64,000 bases of DNA, from NCBI RefSeq assembly GCF_021043365.1, contig NZ_JAJNDU010000005.1, positions 124,001 through 188,000 of the forward strand. Reading direction: 5' to 3'. This stretch comes from Sphingomonas sp. IC-11 (GTDB lineage: Bacteria; Pseudomonadota; Alphaproteobacteria; Sphingomonadales; Sphingomonadaceae). A program made the position numbers and the translations under genes. Under the pieces are notes generated by a model. That model had not been told where the DNA came from. It did no database searches and saw only the letters and a program-made list of their open reading frames with translations. Positions 17,359-25,734 of the stretch are shown one piece after another (the first letter of the stretch is position 1; each line of letters begins with the position of its first letter).

Positions 17359-18366
17359 CTATTGAAGCGATACCCAGCCTTCAAGCTCCCGGGCGATCAG
17401 GCCACGTAACAAATCAATGCCGACCGCACTGTCATTCAGGCACGGCAGATACGCAAAGTGAGTGCCGCCAGCCTCCATGAAGCTCTCGCGCCCACGGATC
17501 GCCAGTTCCTCCAGCGTCTCGAGACAGTCGGCAGAAAAGCCGGGTGCAACGATCGCGACCTTGCGGATGCCCTTGGCCGGCAATTCCTCCAGCACCACGT
17601 CGGTCGCGGGCTCCAGCCATTTGGCGCGGCCAAATCGCGACTGGAACGTCAGGATTACCTCACGGCCAAGCGCTTCCTGCACAAGCCGGGCCGTCTTGTG
17701 GCATTGGCAATAATAGGGATCGCCAAGCCGCAGCGTGCGCTCTGGCATGCCGTGGAAGCTGGTCAGCAGCGCATCGGGCGTGAAGTCGAGCGCGGCCAGG
17801 CTTTCCTCGATCGAGCGCTTGAGCGCGCCGATATAGGCGGGATCGTCGTGATACGGCGGCAAGGTTCGCACGGCCGGTTGCCAGCGCATGGCGGCGAGCT
17901 GGGCAAACGCCTTGTCATTCGCCGTGGCGGTCGTGGCGCCGGAATATTGCGGATAGAGCGGCGCCAGCAGGATCCGTTCGCAACCCGCATCCTTCAGCGC
18001 CTGCACCCGATCGCCAATCGCGGGACGGCCATAGCGCATGGCGTAATCGACGACGACGTCCGGCCCGAATGCCCCTTCGAGCGCCTTGGCTTGCGCGCGC
18101 GTGATCGCGGCGAGCGGCGAGCCGTCCTCGCGCCAGACCTGCTGATAAGCGTGGGCCGATTTCTTCGGCCGTGTCGTCAGCACTGCACCGCGCAGGATCG
18201 GCTGCCACAGCAATTTGGGCAGTTCCACCACGCGGGGATCGGAGAGGAACTCCGCGAGATAGCGACGTACCGCGGGCGCATCCGGCGCATCGGGTGTGCC
18301 GAGATTGATCAGCAGCACGCCGACGCGGCGGGGAGGGATCGGCGGGTGATCGGCTGGCTTGTTCAT
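17359..18366 (-). CDS. hemH: Ferrochelatase
   Basis: Terminal enzyme of heme synthesis, inserting Fe2+ into protoporphyrin IX. The 335 residues include LINLGTPDAP near the N-terminus, the metal/porphyrin His205 in SFHGMPERT, DPYYCQCHKT, and the conserved acidic motif DCLETLEE (about 280-287). Its ATG overlaps the stop of the upstream molybdopterin-type oxidoreductase (ATGA, 18363-18366), so the two are probably co-translated. A nearby cytochrome c maturation operon and P450 are heme users, but no regulatory link is visible. Confidence 0.97.
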   Translation of the reverse strand: MNKPADHPPIPPRRVGVLLINLGTPDAPDAPAVRRYLAEFLSDPRVVELPKLLWQPILRGAVLTTRPKKSAHAYQQVWREDGSPLAAITRAQAKALEGAFGPDVVVDYAMRYGRPAIGDRVQALKDAGCERILLAPLYPQYSGATTATANDKAFAQLAAMRWQPAVRTLPPYHDDPAYIGALKRSIEESLAALDFTPDALLTSFHGMPERTLRLGDPYYCQCHKTARLVQEALGREVILTFQSRFGRAKWLEPATDVVLEELPAKGIRKVAIVAPGFSADCLETLEELAIRGRESFMEAGGTHFAYLPCLNDSAVGIDLLRGLIARELEGWVSLQ

Positions 18367-20573
18367 GGAAGTCCAAACGGAAGGTGGCGCGGCCGGTTGC
18401 CGGTGGCGGAGGCAAGCGCGTTGGCGATGGCGGGTGCCACGGCGGGAACGCCCAGATCACTGACGCCGCCAGGGTCCGCCGCGCTGGGGATCAGTTCAAC
18501 GGTGATTTCAGGTGTGTCGGAAAGGCGCGGCAGCTGCAAGTCGCCCAAGGTGCGGGCGTCGGTAAGACCGGCCGTAAAGGCTGGCGCTCGCCCGGCGACA
18601 AGCGCGATGGCGAAGACGATGCCGCCCTCCACCTGCTGGCGGACGATGTCGGGGTTGATCGCCCGGCCGCAATCGACGGCGGCGACGATACGGCTGACGC
18701 TGGGACGCCCCGCCGCGTCATATTGCGCCTCCGCCAGAACGGCGATCATGCTGCCAGCCATAGCGTGACAGGCAAGCCCTTGTCCGCTGCCCGCGCGCCC
18801 GCCGTCCCAGCCACCCAGCGAGGCGGCGGTGGTAAGGCAGCGCGCCAGACGCGGGTCATGCCCGAGCATGCCGATGCGGAACGACATGGGCTCGGCACCG
18901 GCGCGATGGGCCAGTTCATCGATGAAACATTCGGTGAAAAAGGCGTTCGCTCGGTCCGCGCCGCCGCGCAGGTGCCCCACGGGGAGGGCGATGTCGGCGC
19001 GATGATGGTCAATGGCCATGGCGGGCAGGCGATAGGGCGGCAAGGCGCCCGACATGGCGTAAGCGTCTGCTCGGCGCGGCAATGCCGTGGCCACCCGGGT
19101 GAGCGGATCAGCGCTCAGCAGCCGCTGCGCCAGTGCTGCACCGGTAGCGGGAGTCGCGATCTGGGCCTGCCATCCCAGGATGCGACCATCGGCCGAAAGG
19201 CGCGCGGCCATGCGTGCCTTGGCCGGCGCGCCGAAGCGATCATGGAGGATCGCCTCCCGCCGCGACCAGGTGAGCTGGACCGGCCGCCGCACGGTGAGCG
19301 CAATGACAGCGGCCTGCGCCACGGCATCATGGTCCAGCGCCTGACCGAACGAGCCGCCGATCAGCATCGGATGAACGGTGACGGCGCTTTCCGGCAAACC
19401 GACGGCCCTCGCCGCAGCGGCGCGGGCCAGGCCCGGCGCCTGAGTAGGGATCCACAGCTCCAGCCGGTCGGCATGCCACCAGGCAGTGGCGGTGGGCGTC
19501 TCCAGTGCGGCATGGGCGCCGATGCCGATCGAATATTCGGCGCGGGCAACGTCGCCGCGCAGCACCTCTGCGATGTCCCCGACGGCGGCAAGCCGGTCGC
19601 CCTCAGCGGCGAAGGCATTGTCGAGAGCCCGGGTAACGGCCGCGCTGTCGGCAAGTCGCCCGCGGGTTTCGAAGCGCGGGCGCAGCGCCGCCACGCCCTG
19701 GATCGCAGCCCAACTGTTATTGGCGATGGCGGCGACCCAGCGGTCGTTCTCGATGACCGCCATGACGCCGCTCACGCGATCCGCTGCCGCCTTTTCGACC
19801 TGAACCAACCGGCTTTCCCCGCCGGCAGGCCCTTGCGCAATGCTGGCAAAGACCATGTCGGGCAGCCGCACATCAGCGGTGAAGTTCGCCGATCCGTCAA
19901 CCTTCGCCGGCGCATCGAGGCGCGGCACGGACTGGCCGGTCAGTCGCCCCTCGTCACCGATGCGCAGCGGCAATTCCGCCGGAAGATCATACCCGGCCGC
20001 CTCTGCCGCGAGTTCGCCGAAGCGCAGGCGGCGACCGGCGTTGACCACCATTCCCTCGCTGGTCTCGCACTGTTCCCAGTCGACGTCCCAGCGCGCAGCC
20101 GCTGCCTTCGCCAACAGCACGCGGGCTGCGGCGCCGGCGTCACGTAGCGCCGCCTCGAACATGCGGACGGACGTGGAGCCGCCGGTCAGCAGCAGCGCCG
20201 AGCGGACCCAATGTTCGCGCTGGATGGGCTCCGGAACATGGGTGAGACCACCGCCGAACAACATGGTTGCCGCGAGCGGATTGGCGTAGATCGGGTTCGG
20301 CAGCGCGGCCTCGACGCCGATGGTCCGCCAGTCTGCGCCGAGTTCGTCAGCGAGGATCTGCGGCAGGGTGGTGTACACGCCCTGGCCATGTTCGGCTTGC
20401 GGCACGGCAATGGTGATCCGGCCGCTTTCCGCGATTTTCAACCAGGCGCCGAGCGCGGTTTCACCCTTTTGCGGGGCAAGATCGACGGCATAGCGGCGCG
20501 GCCACGCAGCCCAGGCCACAGCGAGGCCGATACCGGCCCCGCCGGTGACCAGCAGAGAGCGTCGCGAAATCAT
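18363..20573 (-). CDS. Molybdopterin-binding oxidoreductase, isoquinoline/aldehyde-dehydrogenase type large subunit, solo
   Basis: A 736-residue protein of the xanthine-dehydrogenase superfamily (IorB-like layout with two domain halves). It starts with a Tat-type signal (SRRSLLVTGGAG). The family motifs are degenerate: GGSFGQALDHD where GGGFGRR is usual, and near the C-terminus GGVSDLGVPAVAPAIANA where family members have GVGEPG, so the expected catalytic Glu is Asp. No [2Fe-2S] small subunit gene is adjacent. An upstream GTG (20579) is an alternative start. It may be a divergent or inactive member, or use a partner encoded elsewhere. Confidence 0.85.
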   Translation of the reverse strand: MISRRSLLVTGGAGIGLAVAWAAWPRRYAVDLAPQKGETALGAWLKIAESGRITIAVPQAEHGQGVYTTLPQILADELGADWRTIGVEAALPNPIYANPLAATMLFGGGLTHVPEPIQREHWVRSALLLTGGSTSVRMFEAALRDAGAAARVLLAKAAAARWDVDWEQCETSEGMVVNAGRRLRFGELAAEAAGYDLPAELPLRIGDEGRLTGQSVPRLDAPAKVDGSANFTADVRLPDMVFASIAQGPAGGESRLVQVEKAAADRVSGVMAVIENDRWVAAIANNSWAAIQGVAALRPRFETRGRLADSAAVTRALDNAFAAEGDRLAAVGDIAEVLRGDVARAEYSIGIGAHAALETPTATAWWHADRLELWIPTQAPGLARAAAARAVGLPESAVTVHPMLIGGSFGQALDHDAVAQAAVIALTVRRPVQLTWSRREAILHDRFGAPAKARMAARLSADGRILGWQAQIATPATGAALAQRLLSADPLTRVATALPRRADAYAMSGALPPYRLPAMAIDHHRADIALPVGHLRGGADRANAFFTECFIDELAHRAGAEPMSFRIGMLGHDPRLARCLTTAASLGGWDGGRAGSGQGLACHAMAGSMIAVLAEAQYDAAGRPSVSRIVAAVDCGRAINPDIVRQQVEGGIVFAIALVAGRAPAFTAGLTDARTLGDLQLPRLSDTPEITVELIPSAADPGGVSDLGVPAVAPAIANALASATGNRPRHLPFGLP

Positions 20574-20753
20574 CGGCACCGCTTAGCGCCGACCGATCGC
20601 CGCGTCATGAGGGACTGCGCGCAGTGTCGTTAACTGCGTGATTATGCTTGAATAATGGCGACAACCCTGATTGCTGCCGGAACGGATGTGATGTTCAAGC
20701 GTACGAATAGACGCGAACGGCGGAAACACGCCGGCAATGGGGAGGTTCGGGAG

Positions 20754-21287
20754 ATGGTCATGCGATCCGACGAGAATCCTATTCTTGAGCGAATCGAAAA
20801 GGTGCTGGCAGAACTCTCGCGGACGATCGCGTCACCCAATCCGGCGGTCGGCGAAGGAGCCGGCACGAATGCGGCGGGTTCGCCCGCGCAAGAGGGGGGT
20901 GCGTCGTCCATCGCGGCCGAGCGGCTGAACACGGCCATTGCCTGGATCCGGGCACGTGCGCGGCGCGACCAGGCATTCGGCGAAGATCTGTTCTTTGATC
21001 CCGCATGGAGCATCCTGCTCGAACTCTACGTCCATCACCGCCAGCGCACCGCCACGTCGATCACGTCGCTGTGCCTTGCGGCCAAGGTGCCGCCCAGCAC
21101 GGGGCTTCGCTGGGTCGCGCTGCTCGAAAAGCGCGGATTGGTGGTGCGTGAGGCGGATCCGTTCGACAAGCGCAAGAGCTATGCCCGCCTGACGATGGAA
21201 GCGGTGGAGCGCGTGGAGCGCGCCCTTGACGATACGATGGAGAGCAATCGCCAGCTAGGAATCGAGCGCGTTCGGGTGATGAATTAG
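20754..21287 (+). CDS. MarR-like winged-helix transcriptional regulator
   Basis: A 177-residue DNA-binding protein: an N-terminal coiled or flexible part (1-55), then a winged helix-turn-helix with PAWSILLELYVHH, ATSITSLCLAAKVPPSTGLRWVALLEKRGLV (recognition helix) and the wing DPFDKRKSYARLT. The ATG at 20754 was chosen because GGAGG lies 8 bases upstream; the frame is open further 5' (ATG at 20655) without an RBS. It is divergent from the solo molybdopterin oxidoreductase gene, the usual layout for a regulator and its target. The ligand is unknown. Confidence 0.8.
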   Translation: MVMRSDENPILERIEKVLAELSRTIASPNPAVGEGAGTNAAGSPAQEGGASSIAAERLNTAIAWIRARARRDQAFGEDLFFDPAWSILLELYVHHRQRTATSITSLCLAAKVPPSTGLRWVALLEKRGLVVREADPFDKRKSYARLTMEAVERVERALDDTMESNRQLGIERVRVMN

Positions 21288-21440
21288 ATCAATCGCTTGC
21301 TGCACATGCAGGGCAGCAAGCGATAACGCCTGTGCGTCCGGCCCGTTCTTTTCCGGTGCGGTCCGGTCCAGGCAATCAAGGATCAGGCGCAACATCGCGG
21401 TGCACTCTGCGGCCGTGACGTCTTTCCACTCGGTGCCCAT
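21255..21440 (-). CDS. Small hypothetical protein
   Basis: A 61-residue protein, predicted helical and non-membrane, whose 3' end overlaps the regulator gene tail by 33 bases in antisense. The composition looks protein-like rather than Arg/Pro-rich noise (for example ALSLAALHVQQAIDLI), but the ATG has no clear RBS. Function unknown. Confidence 0.45.
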   Translation of the reverse strand: MGTEWKDVTAAECTAMLRLILDCLDRTAPEKNGPDAQALSLAALHVQQAIDLIHHPNALDS

Positions 21441-21494
21441 GGGTGGCAGAGCGGACTTACCGTGATTTTGTTCCGCGCTTGCAGCCGATCGAAC

Positions 21495-23126
21495 TCAGCC
21501 TGACGTAACGGGCAGCGTGTAATCTGCCATGCGCTGACGGATCAGCTTCTTGTCGATCTTGCCCGTCGCGCCGAGTGGGATTTCCTCCACGAACACGACA
21601 TCGTCGGGCATCCACCATTTGGCGATCTTGCCTTCGAGGAAGGCGAGCAGATCGTCGCCCGTCGCCGCCTCGCCCGGCTTCAGCTGGCACAGCAAGATGG
21701 GGCGCTCGTCCCACTTGGGGTGGGCGACGCCGATGACGGCGGCAAGCGCGATCGAGGGGTGGCCGATGGCGATATTCTCGATCTCGATCGAGCTGATCCA
21801 CTCGCCGCCGGACTTCACCACGTCCTTCGCGCGATCGGTGATCTGCATATAGCCGCGCTGGTCGATCGTCGCGACGTCGCCCGTATCAAAATAGCCTTCC
21901 TCGTCGAGGATCTCGCCGCCCTCGCCGCCGAAATAGGAGGAGACGATCGTCGGCCCCTTGATCTTGAGATGGCCGAACGTCTCACCGTCGTGCGGCAGGG
22001 GATTGCCGTCATCATCGGTCAGCTTGAACTTCAGCCCGCACATCAGGCGGCCCTGCTTGATGGTGTGCGCGACGCGGCCGTCCTCATCCATCGCCGCGAC
22101 TTCCGCGGACGGGGTGGAGAGCGTGGCGAGCGGCGACGTTTCGGTCATCCCCCAGCCTTGCGTGACTTCGACGCCATATTCGTCGCGGAAGGCGCGGACG
22201 AGCATCTCGGGCACGGCGGAGCCGCCAATCGTCACGCGCTGCAGTGAATCGATCCGCCGGCCCGAGCTGCGCAGGTATTGCAGCAGGCCCTGCCAGACGG
22301 TGGGCACGGCGGCGGAATACGTGACGCCTTCCGCCTCGATCAGGTCACAGATCGACTCGCCGTCCATCCGCGGCCCGGGCAGCACCAGCTTCGCGCCGAC
22401 GGCGGGGGCGGAATAGACCACGCCCCAGGCATTGGCATGGTACATCGGGACGACCAGCAGCACCGTGTCGCGCCCCGACAGCGCCAGCGCATCGGCCTGC
22501 AGCGTCAGCATGGTGTGGAGGTAATTGGAGCGGTGCGAATAGAGCACGCCTTTTGGGTTACCCGTCGTGCCGCTGGTATAGCAGAGGCCGCAGGCGAGAT
22601 TCTCGTCGAACCCGCCCCAGGCATATTCCGCCGGCTCGCCAGCGATCCAATCGTCGAAGGCGGTGGCGGGATAGTCGGTCGCCGGCATCGAGGCCGCGTC
22701 GCACAGGAAGATGACGCGCTCGATCGAGGGCACCTGCGGCAGCAATTGCGCCACCGTGTCAGCGCAGTTCGGATCGGCGAACAGGATGCGATCGCCGGCG
22801 TGACTGGCGATATAGGCGATCTGTTCGAGGAACAGCCGCGGGTTCAGCGTGTGCAGCACCGCGCCCATGTTGGTGGCGCCATACCAGGCGGCGATGTGGC
22901 GATGCGTGTTCCACCCCATGGTGGCGACGCGATCACCCTGGCGAATGCCGGCGCGGGCGAGCGCGGCGGACACCTGCTTCGCCATGTCGCGGATGCTGGC
23001 GTAATTGCTGCGCGTGACATGGCCGGCGGCGTCGCGCGACACGATTTCGCGCGTCGGCTGCCACGTGGCGGCATGATCGAGGAAGGTATCGACGGTCAGT
23101 TGCCCCGACTGCATCAGGCCCAGCAT
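21495..23126 (-). CDS. AMP-forming fatty acyl-CoA ligase
   Basis: Adenylate-forming enzyme activating a carboxylic acid to its CoA thioester. The 543 residues include the P-loop YTSGTTGNPKGV (about 178-189), the GWGMTETSP motif, YFDTGDVATID and the C-terminal VKSGGEWISSIEIEN hinge with the catalytic Lys region GKIDKKLIR. It resembles medium/long-chain acyl-CoA ligases and methylmercaptopropionyl-CoA ligase-like proteins. The ATG has an AGGAGAG RBS. An acyl-CoA dehydrogenase gene lies upstream on the same strand, separated by a REP-like palindrome, suggesting beta-oxidation of an unidentified acid. Confidence 0.92.
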   Translation of the reverse strand: MLGLMQSGQLTVDTFLDHAATWQPTREIVSRDAAGHVTRSNYASIRDMAKQVSAALARAGIRQGDRVATMGWNTHRHIAAWYGATNMGAVLHTLNPRLFLEQIAYIASHAGDRILFADPNCADTVAQLLPQVPSIERVIFLCDAASMPATDYPATAFDDWIAGEPAEYAWGGFDENLACGLCYTSGTTGNPKGVLYSHRSNYLHTMLTLQADALALSGRDTVLLVVPMYHANAWGVVYSAPAVGAKLVLPGPRMDGESICDLIEAEGVTYSAAVPTVWQGLLQYLRSSGRRIDSLQRVTIGGSAVPEMLVRAFRDEYGVEVTQGWGMTETSPLATLSTPSAEVAAMDEDGRVAHTIKQGRLMCGLKFKLTDDDGNPLPHDGETFGHLKIKGPTIVSSYFGGEGGEILDEEGYFDTGDVATIDQRGYMQITDRAKDVVKSGGEWISSIEIENIAIGHPSIALAAVIGVAHPKWDERPILLCQLKPGEAATGDDLLAFLEGKIAKWWMPDDVVFVEEIPLGATGKIDKKLIRQRMADYTLPVTSG

Positions 23127-23143
23127 TACTCTCTCCTACTTGT

Positions 23144-23225
23144 CGTCACCCCGGAATTGATCCGGGCCTGCCAGTTCTGCCCGAGAGAAGAAGAAGCGGG
23201 ACGCCGGGTCAAGCCCGGGGTGACG
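23144..23225. repeat. REP-like inverted repeat
   Basis: Imperfect 24-bp arms (23144-23167 and 23202-23225), each ending in CGTCACCCCGG, facing outward around a 34-base centre. It is related to the 15496-15590 element and lies between two minus-strand genes of acyl-CoA metabolism. Confidence 0.6.
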
Positions 23226-23235
23226 GAAGCGTTGT

Positions 23236-24399
23236 TCAGCCCTGCGCGGCCTTCCAGTCGCGCTTCACCTTCTTTGCGAGGCTCCATTTGTGAACTTCGG
23301 TGGGGCCGTCATAGATGCGGAACGCGCGGACTTCGCGGAACACCTGCTCCACAATCGTATCGCCGCTGACCCCGGTCGCGCCCATCACCTGGACGCAGCG
23401 ATCGGCGATCCGCATCAGCGCCTCCGACACCGCGACCTTGGCCATCGAGCTTTCCACCGTGCCCAGCACGCCGGTGTCGAGCACGTCGGCGCACCAGTCG
23501 ATCATCAGCTCGGCCTGCTTCAGGTCGATCAGGTTCTCCGCCAGCATGAATCCGACGCCCTCATGGTCAACCAGCGGCTTGCCAAAGGCGTGGCGGCGGT
23601 TGGCGTAATCGGTGGCGATCTCGTGCGCGCGGGCGCAGGCGCCATGCCAGCGCATGCAGTGCGTCAGCCGCGCGGGCGCCAGGCGGACCTGCGCCAGCTT
23701 GAAGCCGTCGCCGGGATCACCCAGCATCTGGTCGGCCGGCACGCGGAGGTTGTCGATCGTGACCACGGAGTGGCCGCCGGGCATCGAGCTGTCGATCGTG
23801 TCGAGCACGCGCTCGATGCGGATCGCCGGATCGGGCAGGTCGACGAGGAACATCGACGCGCCCTCATCGGCCTTGGCCATGACGATGCCGACCTTGGCGC
23901 CGTCCGCGCCGGTGATGAAGGTCTTTCGGCCGTTGATGACCCAGTGATTGCCGTCGCGAACCGCGGTGGTCAGCATCATCGACGGGTCGGAACCGGCGCC
24001 GCCATCGGTTGCGGGCTCGGTCATGAAGAAGGCGCTGCGCGCCTCGCCGCTGACCAGCGGCTTCAGGAAGCGCTCCTTCAGCTCCGGGCTCGCCTTCTGG
24101 CCAAGGAGGTACATGTTGCCCTCGTCCGGCGCCATGACGTTGACCGCCAGCGGGCCGAGCGGTGACAGCCCCGACGCGCGCAGCACGTCCGCCGTCTCGC
24201 GATGCGTCAGGTGGCCGCCATCGGGCAGGATGTGCGGCGTCAGCACGCCAGCCGCGCGCGCCAGCCCGCGCATTTCCTGCACCAGTTCGTCGGATGGCCC
24301 GTGCGTGCCGCAGCGCGGATCACGCTCGTACGGCACGATCTTTTCGCGCACGAACGCCTTGACCCTGGCGGCGATTTCCTGGCCTCTCGTCATCCCCAT
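23236..24399 (-). CDS. Acyl-CoA dehydrogenase family protein
   Basis: FAD-dependent acyl-CoA dehydrogenase of 387 residues, the normal size. Seen: FFMTEPATDGGAGSDPSMM (FAD/substrate loop), VINGRKTFITGA, the central domain ending in the helical part RRHAFGKPLVDHEGV, QVMGATGVSGDTIVEQVFREVRAFRIYDGPTEVH with the C-terminal FAD motif. It introduces the alpha-beta double bond into an acyl-CoA. Two ATGs lie 6 bases apart (24399 and 24393); the first has slightly better upstream Gs. It is the likely partner of the downstream acyl-CoA ligase. Confidence 0.92.
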   Translation of the reverse strand: MGMTRGQEIAARVKAFVREKIVPYERDPRCGTHGPSDELVQEMRGLARAAGVLTPHILPDGGHLTHRETADVLRASGLSPLGPLAVNVMAPDEGNMYLLGQKASPELKERFLKPLVSGEARSAFFMTEPATDGGAGSDPSMMLTTAVRDGNHWVINGRKTFITGADGAKVGIVMAKADEGASMFLVDLPDPAIRIERVLDTIDSSMPGGHSVVTIDNLRVPADQMLGDPGDGFKLAQVRLAPARLTHCMRWHGACARAHEIATDYANRRHAFGKPLVDHEGVGFMLAENLIDLKQAELMIDWCADVLDTGVLGTVESSMAKVAVSEALMRIADRCVQVMGATGVSGDTIVEQVFREVRAFRIYDGPTEVHKWSLAKKVKRDWKAAQG

Positions 24400-24535
24400 T
24401 CCCGCATGATTGTTGTCAGATGGGGGCGCTAATGTCGTGTTTCGTTTCGTGTCGCCAGCCCTATCGGCGCGCAGCAAGCGGTGCGTTCCGCGCGATGACA
24501 TGCCGTGATAGGCTTGGCGCAGGAGAGATCGACGC

Positions 24536-24877
24536 ATGATCATGATCATCATTGCGGTCATGTATGGCGCGGCGATGCTCGGCGTGGCGTGGTGGGCGGA
24601 TGCGCGGTTCCGCGGTCAAGACCGGCTGCCGATGCAATGGCTGCTGAACGGGGACGTGACGTGGTCCGCGCCGCGGCGGATGGCGCTGGCGTTCATGCCT
24701 GCGCTGTCGATCCCGATGCTCGCCGCGTTGATCTGGTTGTTCCTCAACGTGGCGCCGCGACCGGGCCAGGAGCATCTGGTGTTCCCGGTGTTTGTCGGGA
24801 TCGGCGCATTGTTCGTGGCTATCCAGCTGCTGCACGTCTGGCTGATCGACAGGACGCTCCGCCGCGCGGGCAGGTAG
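24536..24877 (+). CDS. Small membrane protein, unknown function
   Basis: A 113-residue protein with three predicted membrane helices (about 1-20, 48-70 and 80-103) and a basic C-terminus. AGGAGAG lies upstream of the ATG. It stands alone on the plus strand, divergent from the acyl-CoA dehydrogenase and convergent with the CitE-like gene 17 bases away. I do not recognise the family. Confidence 0.75.
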   Translation: MIMIIIAVMYGAAMLGVAWWADARFRGQDRLPMQWLLNGDVTWSAPRRMALAFMPALSIPMLAALIWLFLNVAPRPGQEHLVFPVFVGIGALFVAIQLLHVWLIDRTLRRAGR

Positions 24878-24894
24878 CGCGAGGGCGCTGCTCC

Positions 24895-25734
24895 TTACTC
24901 CACCAGCGCGAGCAGGCGGCGCGCGCTTTTCAGGTGCGGGGCGTCGATCATCTTGCCGTCGAGCTGCAGCGCGCCGGCGCCCGGGTTCGCCTCGAACGCG
25001 GCGATCACGGCGCGGGCATGGGCGAGTTCGGCCTCGCTCGGGGTGAAGGCCTGGTTGATCACCGCGACCTGCGTCGGGTGGATCGCGAGCATGCCGGTGA
25101 AGCCGTCACGCCGGCCGCGCGCGGCATAGGCGGCGAGGCCGTCGAGGTTGCGGAAATCGGGGAACACGGTTTCAATCGCGGGCACCCCGGCGGCGTGCGC
25201 ACCGAACAGGGTGAGCGCGCGCACGACGCGATAGGGATCGGTGTAGCTGCCGTCCTCCTCGCGCGCGCTGGTCGCGCCGATCGCGGCGGGGAGATCCTCC
25301 GCACCCCAGGTGACGCCGGCGAGCCGGCCGGCGACGCTGCCGAAGGTGCCGAGCTGGAACACCGCCGCCGCGGTCTCGCTGGCGACCGGAAGGATCGCAT
25401 AGTCACCGGGCAGGCGATTCGTGAGCGTGGCGACCGACGATGCGCCTTCTGCCTTGGGCAGGACGATGCCGTCGAGCGACAGGCCGGCGAGCGCCTCCAG
25501 GTCGGCGGCGACCTCATCGCTGTCGATCGGGTTGATGCGCACGAAGATGGCCGGGGCGCCATTTTCGCGCGGCGCCTCGATCCAGGCGCGGACGGCGGCG
25601 CGCGCCTCGGGCTTGCGATCCGGGGCGACGGCATCTTCGAGGTCGAGGATCAGCGCGTCGGCGCCGGTCGCGGCCGCCTTGGGAAAGCGTTCCGGCCGGT
25701 CACCGGGGACGAACAGGAGCGATCGCAGCTTCAC
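24895..25734 (-). CDS. HpcH/HpaI aldolase / CitE-like CoA-ester lyase
   Basis: A TIM-barrel lyase of 279 residues similar to citrate lyase beta subunit and malyl/citramalyl-CoA lyases. The N-terminal LRSLLFVPGDRPERFPKA, ADALILDLEDAV (metal-binding acidic motif) and VRINPIDS with VLPKAEG are diagnostic. No citrate lyase alpha or gamma genes are near, so it is probably a CoA-thioester lyase or thioesterase (for example (S)-citramalyl-CoA or malyl-CoA). It begins with GTG, overlapping the galE stop (25731-25734), so it is translationally coupled to galE, an unusual pairing. Confidence 0.88.
   Translation of the reverse strand: MKLRSLLFVPGDRPERFPKAAATGADALILDLEDAVAPDRKPEARAAVRAWIEAPRENGAPAIFVRINPIDSDEVAADLEALAGLSLDGIVLPKAEGASSVATLTNRLPGDYAILPVASETAAAVFQLGTFGSVAGRLAGVTWGAEDLPAAIGATSAREEDGSYTDPYRVVRALTLFGAHAAGVPAIETVFPDFRNLDGLAAYAARGRRDGFTGMLAIHPTQVAVINQAFTPSEAELAHARAVIAAFEANPGAGALQLDGKMIDAPHLKSARRLLALVE

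Noticed and set aside
18384-20147. Long plus-strand open frame opposite the molybdopterin oxidoreductase
   Set aside because: Gly/Arg/His-rich translation without motifs; the minus-strand protein has family motifs and a Tat leader.
24895-25734. True citrate lyase beta subunit
   Set aside because: No alpha, gamma or accessory citrate lyase genes nearby; stand-alone CitE-like proteins usually act on other CoA esters.
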